Assembly: GCF_963576615.1 (NCBI RefSeq)
Contig: NC_088715.1
Span: 2,744,001-2,808,000, forward strand
Source of the DNA: Watersipora subatra
Lineage: Eukaryota > Bryozoa > Gymnolaemata > Cheilostomatida > Watersiporidae
Direction of reading: 5' to 3'
DNA length: 64,000 bases
Positions 47,795-59,800 of the stretch are shown here, one piece after another (position 1 is the stretch's first letter; every line of letters begins with the position of its first letter). A program made the position numbers and the translations under genes. Below the pieces are notes generated by a model that saw nothing but the letters and a program-made list of their open reading frames with translations, was not told where the DNA came from and made no database searches.

Positions 47795-47995
47795 TCTGTT
47801 GTTCGTCTGTCAGGCTATAGCGATTAAAATCTAGGAATAGAAATGCCGCTTTGTACAGGATTTGAACTTTGAACTGCACAAAACACTTTTCTCATGATAT
47901 GGAGTTTGAAAGTGAGAACATCAGCCTAACTGTTGTCATAAATGTTAAATAGAAATAAATTTTCTGTGTAAAAACTTTTTTATTTTATCAGGGAA
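47795..47995. mobile_element. Short copy of the cgttgcccg family with tRNA-like piece
   Basis: gcgattaaaatctaggaata, gatttgaact and ttctcatgatatggagtttg align with the 19030-19960 copy but with a large internal deletion. Confidence 0.55.
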
Positions 47996-48786
47996 AAGCC
48001 CGAAAATTTGGTAGTAGTCTATAAGATCTACGGCCCAAACATCTAGGCTATATACTCATAAATTGTAGCAAAACCTGTACATATAATACGAGATAAGTCG
48101 AGTTGTAGCTGTTTGAAGTTATCTTGCACACGGTTCTAAAAAGTCTCAAATAATTGAAAGTAATTAATGCATCGCCCAAAATGAGGTGGTTTTCAGCCGA
48201 GTCGAATTCGATGACTACCCGTATGTATGCCAAACGATGATTATAATATTCCTACAAGGAAATTTCTTGTGGTTAAAATGAGATTGTCTACCCAACAACC
48301 ATTTGCACTAAACATGGAAACATTTTATTGTCACACATTAATTAGTACAATAGTTTTAGCGAAGTGTCTGTCACGCATTGGTTAGTTCTTATTCTAACGC
48401 CCACCACATTAAAATATTGAATTTTTATTAATTACTTTGATGAATAATATTGCTTAACAATGATCAGCGATTATTTCCAGAAGGGACAATGGATCACGCA
48501 AATCTACAATTCCTACTGTATTGTTACTGTTTTACTTGTCTATATGAATTTATTAAAATCGTGACATGACCCTCATTGACCTAGTAAATATCTTAGCCTC
48601 TTTAGTAGTCAGACAACATCAGTTTAACATGTTTACAGATAGTGAAATTGTCATGAAAACATTGCCATTGTGAAATATCAACAGATCAGGAAACTGATAT
48701 TCTAAGAATTTATAAATGAACTGTAGTGAGCTGTGAGGTTTGTCAAGTGTCCCACCTACCCTAGGACACTTATATTTCGCTAGTAT

Positions 48787-49598
48787 CAATGATATACAGC
48801 CCCAAAGGATAGCCGACGGCGCTCATATGGGCGGGGTTTAATGATGAAGCTCTGTTGGGATTAACCCGAACACGGCACCCGAACAAACAAATATGCTGAA
48901 TAAAGCACCTTGTAAATTTACGAATATTATGAACTATAGTGGTTATTTTACTTATCTGTTGAATTCATTTTGTTGTCAAATAAATATAGTATCCCAATAT
49001 TGTCACCGTTATGATCAGTCAGTTGCCATTCACAAGCATTCGTGATATTAATACTCACAATCGTAAAATAGCTCAAATTCGGTTTTGCATTTAGATTTTG
49101 AGTATGAAAACTACACTGCACAGCTTTGCCTGCTGTCCCATCTTATTGGCAAGGTAAAACAATGTGAAACCGATGAAAGACTTTGTCATTTTATATTAGG
49201 GGTGGCAAAATATTAATCAAAAACTAAAAAAAAAATGCCGTTCGGGTAATTATATTCAACTTTAGGCATATACTACGACCGTTACTAATTTTAAAATTAC
49301 TAAAAGTAGGTAATTTGAAATGTTTTATTTTGAATAGATACATTATTTTGGTTAGGTATTACCCCTACATTGCAGAAATTCAATGTTTGCTATTGTGACC
49401 CGCGGGGTCTACTGGCTGAATAAGCTAATGAAACGATAACAGCGATTCGTGTTTTCTAAAACCTAACAAGGCAACGCGACCGCCCCGCGAGAGTTGTGTT
49501 TGCTTTGAAACCCAGGCTAGCACAATCCTAATAGAGCTCCATCATTAAACCCCGCCATATGATAGCCGTCGGCTATCCTTTTGGGCTGTATATCATTG
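48787..49598. mobile_element. MITE, 812 bp, with about 75-bp terminal inverted repeats
   Basis: Ends caatgatatacagccc and gggctgtatatcattg; the inverted similarity continues through ggatagccgacggc and ggggtttaatgatg. The flanks carry gctagtat on both sides (48779-48786 and 49598-49605, sharing one base with the element). That suggests a 7-8 bp target duplication, as for hAT elements. No transposase inside. Confidence 0.9.
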
Positions 49599-49609
49599 CT
49601 AGTATTTAG

Positions 49610-51448
49610 TTTCGTGAGTAGCATACAGAGTAAAATTTCGCTGCAACTTAATTTCGCAGCTCTGATGAGTGCAAAAATATAGTGATGTGAAAATAAATGC
49701 AGTGGAACAAACATAATTAGATTCCTCAGGTTCAGTTCACCGATAAGAAAAAAATTTCAATTTGGGACTAGTTTGTAATTGTGAACCGCCGGTAGAATGG
49801 TGTGGCCAAGGTTGATAATGCAATTTGATCGCTTGCTGCCATTTGTTTCTTGGACTATCAATGAACAAAGCTATTTAATTTCGTGTTTTCGCTCGTTCGT
49901 TATGATAGTTTAGTTTCGCACATGAAACTTTGGCGAGAGGATGACTCCGCGAAAATGCCAAAGTTGGATAAGGCGAATACATAAGTGTCTTAGGGTAGTA
50001 GCTGTTTGTGTTATCTATAAATATTCATAGTTTGCTTTACGTGGTTGTTTACTCTTTGATGACGTGACTACAGCATGTTTTTGTTGAATCATTCAGTTTG
50101 GCCAATACAGGAACCAAGTACTGGATATGAAACACACTCCTGTGACCTCTCTATCTTGTTATGTGATTAGATTTCTAATATCTTCTGATATTAGCTGTTC
50201 TATCTTCTTGCTCAGAGGTCTCTTCAGTATAACAATTGTGAAATTGAAAAGTTTAAACTTTGCTTGTAGATGTCTTTGCCGTTCACGAACACTGGTTGAT
50301 TTTGTTCATCTGTGGTTATGTGACTCAGCTGCCCTACTCAGTCATTCGTGCAGCAGCGCCAAGATACATAAGGTATGTGCTGTTTGAAGGGTTTAAAGGC
50401 CATGGGAAAAGTTTTTATATTTTGAGGAAAATGGTAACCAAGCTACTAACCTCATTTCATGTTCTTACGGAATTAGTTATTATTGTTTTGTACTTGAGTC
50501 TGAGTAGAGGTCAATGACAAGCAAGAGTAATAGCCCGTATAGCCATGTGGCTGAATATTCACTCAGCTAAGCATATAGCTCTAGCTACGCTAGTATCATC
50601 ACACCATTTTGTTTTATCTAAAATCTGTTTAAATAGCATATTATTCGTCATAGATCAATCTGTCTGTCAATATCATTTTGGGTGTACTGACCAAAGTCTA
50701 ATTAAATCAACAGCGTGTCTACCATTACAAGCGATATTACAAATGATGTTGAAATATCCTCAAAGTACGCAAACTATTTTACCACCGGAGTAGGCCTACT
50801 GATTGTGTTTAAACTTATCATAAACAGTGTAGGCAGCATCGCTAATTTGTAGCCGTTCTAGAAATATGAAAAGGGTTCATCATTAAAATCTGCATTGTAT
50901 AAACTTATTTGAAGTACTGCATAAACTTATTTGACGTCGCTCTCAACTGTAAAAAGTTCGGCCGAGGACATTTCTGGTCGAAACGAACCATTTCGGTGCT
51001 GCTCGAAATTTCGTGGCTGAACACTTGCTCTTATTGGCTGGTTGAAATTCTAGAATTCTAGCGTCACATTTCTCCTTACGTGCGTGTGAGCAAAGTTCAA
51101 AAGGAAATGGGATGATACTTTTATTTCAATCCTCCGAACCGATCCTACTTTGGTTCGGTGCTCGTGTGACCACGCCTTAAGAATGCACCGTCGGTAGCAT
51201 TTTAATGTACCAATGTATGAAGGGCAGACAAGAGTACAGACAGACAGACAGAAGAGCAGACAGGAAATCTTATCTACACTTAGTTTAGAGACAAATCATC
51301 TTGTTGAAATGAGCTGTTAGTGTAAAGTGTGTAGAGTTCTTGTGTGACGTATTCATGGCTCAAGTACATTGGAGGCATCAATACTACCGCTGACTCTAGT
51401 GGAGATTACATATCTCGTTCTCTGTTCACAACTGCTAGCGATAATACT
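49610..51448. other. Non-coding interval
   Basis: Several short open frames (50127-50793) show no family motif or coding signature. A short gacagacagacagaag tract lies at about 51238. No gene recognised. Confidence 0.4.
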
Positions 51449-51456
51449 TTAGAAAG

Positions 51457-52602
51457 TAGAGGTGGAACGAGACAGGATTTTTAAGTTCGAGACGAGACTC
51501 GAGACACTGTCATGTGAAAATTCGAGACTCGAGACACGAGACAGTAAAATAATGAGCATTTGGTGATGATTTCACTACACAAGTACTAGCTACTCGGTAT
51601 ATATAAATTAATAAATCTATTTTTAAATTGAATTTTCACCTGGTGTAAACGATTTAAATACAACATTTTAATTATTATAGTGATATGCATGTAGTTTTTG
51701 TAAACAAATGTGACACAAACAGCTCTAAAATACCGAAGTTATATATTCTAAGAATTTTGAGCTTGATTGATCATAATTATTATAAACATATTGCTTTGTA
51801 CATGTATATTTTTACCATCTATTGAATAGTTCTTACTTTTTAATGTAATGTGTAATGAAACCGATAGCCGTCGCTCTACAAAGAAATACCGCAACTAAAA
51901 GAACACACGATAACACTTTCATTCTTATCGTTTCATTAATGTTAAGTTTTGTTTATGTATTAACTGTAGTATGTGAATTATATTTAAATTTTACTCATGA
52001 AATTATACTAATTACTGTATACATGAACATGTATATTCTTATATTGAGTTAACAAAACGTCATTGTTAACCGAACATGGACTATGGTCGACACGGCCTTT
52101 CGTTCGTTTCTCCGTGTCCGGGCAAGTTTTACCCGCGATTTGGTAGTATATACGTAAAAGAGGCCCGAATTTTATGAAGGTCAGTTGGTGTTTAGACACG
52201 ATACGATAAAATACAGACATTTTACCCGCAAAAGTTATCCAATTTATTAAATTGGATTATCCGAAGAGTAATTAGATACGACCCGGTATCTGTTTTAAGA
52301 ACACAGAACTGAACTAAAATATAACAGGGCCGTTGTCCGGACTACATGATTAGACTCAGTGGCCAACATAATCAATAGCAACAGGTAGTAACGGACCGGG
52401 TATAACATTAAAGGCAGCTGCCCGTAATCCGTTACAATATATGGAGTTGTTGCTACCGCAAGAAGCCATGTTTTAACGACCGTGCCCAGGCGCTTTAGTT
52501 CTATTTCCTGTCTCGAGTTTGGCAATAGTTAACTCGAGACGAGACCGATACGAGACGAGACAGGTCGATACTCGAGACGTCTCGTGTCTCGTTCCACCTC
52601 TA
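51457..52602. mobile_element. Non-autonomous hAT element, 1146 bp, with 8-bp target duplication
   Basis: Begins tagaggtggaacgagac and ends gtctcgttccacctcta. The perfect duplication TTAGAAAG flanks it (51449-51456 and 52603-52610). The inner ends are rich in cgagac(t)cgagac on both sides, giving long imperfect subterminal repeats. Internal frames do not resemble a transposase. Confidence 0.93.
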
Positions 52603-52610
52603 TTAGAAAG

Positions 52611-53640
52611 AGATTTAAAATGTAACACAAACAGCTAATTTTGATTAGAATCATCGAGGGTCCAGGAAATAATATATTTCTGCTCTTAATAAAAATTGGT
52701 TTTTATTAAGAGCTCTTAATAACTAGTACAAGGGCCTGAAAATTTGTATAAATAATGGTAAAGGACAAAAAGATTTTAGTGTGCCCCCACATTGACACCA
52801 TCACTCAATCTATTTTCTAGATTATTTTTTCTACACGCTACTGTATGTCATTTCATATAGAAACATAGCTTGTTACTCTGCTCAGGTTTGTAAATGTGTG
52901 GTTTGGTAAAGCTCTTCCTTGTTAATAAATCCCGTTCTCCATTAATAAATCACACTTTGTCATGTATGTGTCGGTTTGTTATTCTCTGTAAACGATATGC
53001 GCTTCCACATTGTTTGGCCGACTTTATCCAAACTCATATCCATATGCTCCGGCCTTCCGGCCAGGTCGCTAAAAATATTTGGGTTCCAAAGTCTGTCTGG
53101 TTCTTGAGAAACAACTTCTTACAAACCACCCGCTGATTTAAAACGACTATCTGATTTAAAACGAAAAATATGGACATTGCCGGGTTAACCTATAGTCTGA
53201 ACGATTCCCCCAGGGACTTTTCTAATCAGAAAGTGTCTTTTTTTAAACGGAAGCGTGATATCCGTATTGTTAACAGCATTTAATGTCAGCCTCCTACACT
53301 ATCTCTACCTCTCTCTGCCTCCAGATATGTCAGCTATTAGCTGTAATAGGAACTGTAGTCTGGAATGTGACACTCGTCCTAAAACCATCACACACATTCC
53401 CCATTCATTTATACTAAGCTAGGCGATTTATCATCGTGAATCAATCCGTATTGCTACTATTAAATGCCTGTGCGTGATCAATAGGCAGGCATGAGGAAAA
53501 CATTTGTTTATCCGCTCAAGGCTGACAGCCACCTGCTAGTACTTGTTACTATTTAGTTGTTGTTCGCCAGCAGGTCAGACTAGCTCTCACTCGCTGCTTT
53601 CACACAAACACAAGCGGATTCTAGAGTTAGCGTGTCAAGG
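52611..53640. other. Upstream region of the Ig-like gene
   Basis: No earlier exon was recognised. Part or all of 53500-53647 may be 5'UTR. Confidence 0.35.
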
Positions 53641-53647
53641 ACTTGAC

Positions 53648-56600
53648 ATGGGATATACTAGCACTCTATGGTTTCACATATTAGGTGAGTATTGCAGTGT
53701 ACTTGTTCATTCCTCCCACAATAAACACTTTGGATATTCCGCTAACCGGTCTGTTATCTCTCTAGGGTAAAGGGCTATGATGTCACCATCAATATGTTTC
53801 TGATTGTATATAGGTGTAATGTGTTGGTGTTTGCTTGGAATGTATTTGACACTATAGTGTCCCATTAGCTAATTATAGTAGCAATCAGAATGCTCTTGAG
53901 TTTTAAAAAGAAAGTTCCTGTCGAGGTGAACTTACCACTATGATAATTCTCTATCGACCGATGTAAACAGGAAAGCATCGTCAAAACTGGCGTCGATTTT
54001 ATGACTTTCTATGCTGGTATTATTAAAGGCACCGAGACATACGAATGATGATACATTGCTGAACATCCGTATCTTTAAACATCACCGTCTATAGACTTCC
54101 TTTAACAGTGTAGAAATAAGGCTACACAGGCATGCGTCTTCTAGCTCCTACTCGTTTTGATTTTAGACTTCAGTCCTGCGAAAACTATCATTAACTGGTA
54201 CGCTAGCCGTTCCCTTACGCTGTGAGAGTTTGTCATGAGTAATCACTATATCCATAATTATTTTGTGATGCATTAAGGTGATAGGCTTAGTGGTAGTGTG
54301 CTAAACACTGAATCTGAAGCACCAGGTTTGATTCCTGTGAGAGGCAATCTTTTTCCTAACACACATAGCGCAGCTTCGGACGGACAGACACGGCTCTTAT
54401 CCCACGACCAAACACGAGCGAAGCGATCGGTTTGGGAGATTTATGATAAATGCACATGTGCACACAACTCCCGAAAAAATTATCCTTTAATGGCCGTCAC
54501 CAAACCCTTGTAAAGGAATCCTATCAACGAATTTAACTATTTTTCAGTAAAGTCGTTTAAGTATAATAACGATACAAAACGCATATAAACCTATTTAAAT
54601 ATGTTACCAAGCCTTTGAAAGGTTACCGCAAATTCCTAAAACTAACCCATCTGATCGGATTATACATAAATAGACAGATTTATTTGGCCGAAAATCGTTA
54701 TTAAAACTTGCTAAGCCTCACTTTTATCAAAGTTAAGACCGGAAATCAAAAAGCCGAGGGACAGAGAATAAAACGATTAAGTCGTGCGCATTTCACGAAA
54801 AAAATAACGTGCACGTTTCACCAGTCTATAACATTGTCGAATTGCCGAAGGTTTCTGTAATTAAGTTAGGAGTACTGAAATCGTTTCATTTTTGCGGATT
54901 TAAAAGTAACTGACATTTTAGACAATTTTGAGTACTTTGGTATTCTAACTGATGTCCAACGCAGTGTAAGTAAAGAAAATGATGATGATATTTTTTTAAC
55001 GGTTCTAATGAGATTATTACAATAATTAATTAAAAGTTTGGATCACTACAGAACAATGATTACGTAGTACAGACTTTCTAAAAATCTATATAAATATCAC
55101 AACTTGTTGATATTGCTAACTATGACGTTTTGAAATGTAAACAAAATTGTGCATTGGTTTTCTATTATTACTGTATTACTATATTAATAATATTGGTTAT
55201 TCTAATAATATCAGTGCATTTTACTTCTAATATTGGCCAATATTGCATTTCTCCTATTGCAGGGGAGATATATACACATATAATCTTTTCCTTTCATTAT
55301 TGCTATTTGTTGTATATAATAACACCCACACCCAGTACATTACAGCTACCATTGCAGTTATCCTATTGCACTGAAGTGCCATTTGACTGCTAATATCGCA
55401 TTTCTCAACCATCAGTACCCTTTTTTTTCCAATATCACTTTGATCATGGGCTGTATGACAGTGGAATTTCTAGTTATAGTAAAGATTGGATTTTGCATAC
55501 AATTAAGTTGGCTCTGTCTGATGGTTTTTGAGGTACTGCAGGCTGTATCTGTCCTGCTATTGAATATGTTCCACGTTACCGCTGTCTCTGTCCCTCTGTC
55601 TCTTTCCAGCTGTCGCTGTCCCACTCTTCCTGTCCCACTCTTCCTGTCCCACTCTTCCTGTCCCACTCTTCCTGTCCCACTCTTCCTGTCCCACTCTTCC
55701 TGTCCCACTCTTCCTGTCCCACTCTTCCTGTCCCACTCTTCCTGTCCCACTCTTCCTGTCCCACTCTTCCTGTCCCACTCTTCCTGTCCCACTCTTCCTG
55801 TCCCACTCTTCCTGTCCCACTCTTCCTGTCCCACTCTTCCTGTCCCACTCTTCCTGTCCCACTCTTCCTGTCCCACTCTTCCTGTCCCACTATACTCTGT
55901 CAGAGTAGTTCTAGGCTATGTCACTTATTATATAAAACCTACATGGTCAGAGCTAGTGATAAATATTAAGCAGGCACGTAAATGACATAGAGTCATCTTA
56001 TGTGAATAACTCTATGTCTGATATGCCTTAGCTTGTGCTCTGTAGTTACATAAGTTTTCTTCACCATTTCTGCCAGCAAATCAGGTTTTTTGCTCATCAT
56101 TATAAGCAAAGGATGTCATTTACTTGTTGACTGAACTGTCTTGAGAATATAAAAGAGCAGCGGCTTGTACTTTTCAAGTCTGGTGGACTGCTATCGGTGA
56201 GATCTCACACTCACCAGTTGATCATTATGCGTTACCGAGCTTTCCAAGAAACAACAATGTTTGTTTCCTGCCGGTCATGCGCTGCTTGTTGTTATAGAAA
56301 TGTGCTATGGTAGCGCAAGTTTTTATCCGCTGTAATAGTGTTTTTAACAGCCTCTGGCTGTAAAACTAGGTTCTTGATAGAAGGCACGAGAACCAGCTGT
56401 TTAGTGCATTAGCACATGCCATTGGTTTGCTGGTTAAACATTAGCTGGGCAGTTGAAGCTATGCCTGCCGTGGGCTAGTCGGGTTAAATAATTTATGGGT
56501 GTCTGTTGGAATGATTTGTTTCCGAGAGGCATACGAGGTTTGACCAGTCATCCTTTCCTGTGAGCTGTTACTCCCCTGCAATCCGTCAATCCTAAACAAT

Positions 56601-56764
56601 ATATTTGCATTGTACTCTCTAACTCTATACACACCCATTCCACTCACTCCCACCCCCTTCTTCTCCCCCCTCCTTCTCCCTCCCTTCTTTCCCCCCTTCC
56701 TCCCTTGCCCCTTTCTCCCCCACTGTTTCTCCCGTCCCTCCCTTCTTATCTTCCCTCTTCATTC

Positions 56765-56829
<65 letters not shown>

Positions 56830-59800
56830 TACTAGCAGGCCTTTGTACCTGCTAGTAATGTATTGAGATTTCTCTCCTGACCTCAACCTCAAAACACATG
56901 CATTTTGATACTGTAAGGACAAGGCGTCTGCTGAAAGGTCTGAGTTGCTTTTTTCATCAAACGTCGTTGTCAGTTTTACATGAAACAGGAAATGTGGGGG
57001 TGGGAAGGGGGTGGTTTTTTGCATAAATCATTGTATTCCTATTTCTTGTAGTGCCCAATAATTACCATAACGCTCTATGCTGTATTTCTAAATTCACTGA
57101 CAAAGAACAAACAACAGATAATCACTTGCAGAGTACATCCTTATAGGCAACCAATTTCTCTGGACTTGTTATAATTTTAGGAAAATAGTCAGAGCAGTTT
57201 GAGATACTCTTTTGCCCATGGTCATGACTAATCACTATTTAGCTTTTCATGGTCTTTATAATAATTGTTTGAGATTTGTCTTCTTTTTTACACTGCTTTA
57301 GAATCCATCATGTTTTCCATTAGCACTTTGTCAATACTTTGGTAGATCTTCTGGTCGACTAACGGATTACAGCTCACACATCTAATCCATATTTTTTGCC
57401 GTCCGTCCGTTAATAGGAAGCTAAATGAGCTAACAGAAAGACTGAAGCCTCTTACCAACCTGTCCTTATCAATCGTGTGTGTCTTGAGGATTAGTCACTC
57501 ACTGTCTTATCATAAGCCTTAACTGTCTATCATTCACTATGTTTCCATGATGCGCAGTGCTTCGATGCAGCCCCCTCCGAAATCGAGGGGATTGTTCGTT
57601 TACATGCTGCGCAATGGTTTTCAGCAAATTAGCCAGAGAAGAGAAATTGTATAAATTGAATCTCTGGATGGAGACATAGAATCGATCTAGAAACGGTCTT
57701 TTTATGCTTCTATCCTCATGATACTTTTATTTACAATACACATTCACAAGGTTTTACAAACCTTAACTAAATTTTTACAAAGTATTATATTTTTAATATG
57801 TATTTTATTTTTAAGTAATATATTATTTAAATGTTACTGTAGGACTTGCCATTTATTTTTCGAAAGGTGTTGGCATCGATAACAAAATCCAGTAATGTAA
57901 TCACCTCATCATCCTCGTGGGTGCAGACCATAATTAAATTCAAGTGAAAGAAAATCGGAGGAATAGAAAAAAACAAGATAAGCCGGATAACTTTTGTACT
58001 AGTTTATGGCCCTCGATGAATCTGCCTCCACAGCAAGAGAGCTCTGCGCAACTGCCGTTTCCTTGCTGCGAATTTGCACTGGCTTCGCACTGATCAGTGC
58101 GCAGTGATTTCAGTGCAAAGACGCCGTTTCCATGATTCGGAGAGGACGCAACTCCGAAGTACTGCGCATCATGGAAACATAGTGATAGTTGCCTCAGCTG
58201 GTCAACATTATAGTGAAATACACTAGGATTTTATTAGTTGTCCATGGTTTCTTATAGCCACGGTTTTTTATAGCCACGGTTTCTTATAGCCACAGTTTCT
58301 TATAGCCACGGTTTCTTATAGTCACGGCTTCTTATAGCCCCGGCTTCTTATAGCCACGGTTTCTTATAGTCACGGCTTCTTATAGCCCCGGCTTCTTATA
58401 GCCACGGTTTCTTATAGCCACGGTTTCTTATAGCCACGGTTTCTTATAGCCACGGCTTCTTATAGCCACGGCTTCTTATAGCCCCGGTTTCTCGTAGACA
58501 CGGTTTCTCGTAGACACGGTTTCTCGTAGACACGGTTTCTCGTAGACACGGTTTCTCGTAGACACGGTTTCTCGTAGACACGGTTTCTCGTAGCCTTTAT
58601 AGGAGTTAAATCCTCTATGCTCTTGTAGGAAACCTACAAGCTGTCTGCAATGATAGCTACTGTAAAGAGAGCTGATATTTCCAAGGAGTATTGTATTTAG
58701 CCATAGTTTTCACAGCTGTTTCTCAGCTGTCCAGTGTATAGCTTCGTTGTTTACATTGCTGCAATAGATTATAGTATTATAATAACAAGGATATGACTAG
58801 GTGCCCGGAGTGGGCGCAAATTGCGTGAGTCATAGATGGTACGTTGCTCATCAAAGGGTCATACATATGCATACAGTCTTGTCAGTAGCTGTAGGACATA
58901 GAGATCTACGATATACCAGTAGCTGTAGGACATAGAGATCTACAATATATCAGTAGCTGTAGGACATAGAGATCTACAATATATCAGTAGCTGTAGGACA
59001 TAGATATCTACAATATATCAGTAGCTGTAGGACATAGAGATATACAATATATCAGTAGCATGCGGTTCGACGCCGGCAACTTGTTAAAAAAAAAGAAATA
59101 CACTATTATAAGTTAATAATTAGCGATGCAGTTAGCGACGCACGAGTTCGCGAGGCGACCACGTGAAACTTGATCGAGAAAGGACGACGGAACCATTGAA
59201 AATGTTTACAATTGAATAGTTGGCGCGGTATTTTAATGCGCATCATTCGTAAGTGCTGTTTCCATTGCAAGCATGATGGATTCGATAGAGTTTTGCTTAG
59301 TTTGCAGATTAGTTTTCATGACGCTAATAACTTGCGGATTGTCTCAAGTTTACGAATTATTAGCATCATGGAAACACAGTGATTGTTGCTACCTAATTAG
59401 ACTGTGTAAGAGAAGTTTATTACCTGTCAACAAAGTAACTCTACAGTAAGTACCTGACATAGCTGTCAACAAAGTAACTCTAGAGCAGTTCAGTGTTCTC
59501 AGTTTTATCTCTGCCCAGGCAAATACAAATCATGAGGCTGTTTTTATTAAGAGTTTTACGTCATGATTGTACAGGGAGTTCAAAAACTGATTACATCAGG
59601 TTTTAGTGTTGGTTTCTGTTTGTTTGAAGTCAAAACTTGATCTCAAGTACTTGTAGATTACACTTAGATATAATATATATGCATATATATTATATGTGGG
59701 TATAGTCTAAATTTACATGACACACATGTAGATATAATAATTTATATGTAGATATAATTATGTACAGATTATTTACATGACTACATGTAAATATGACATA

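Noticed and set aside
50127..50793. Three adjacent short frames with hydrophobic stretches
   Set aside because: No family motif, no splice-compatible joining and no duplicate to compare; indistinguishable from chance.
54279..54350. tRNA gene
   Set aside because: Box A- and B-like motifs are present but the acceptor stem does not pair. The same holds at 19090-19150, 27150-27250 and 60490-60590. They are best read as tRNA-derived repeats.
55383..55985. Long frames on both strands at the 14-bp array
   Set aside because: Caused by a perfect 14-bp repeat that is open in all frames.
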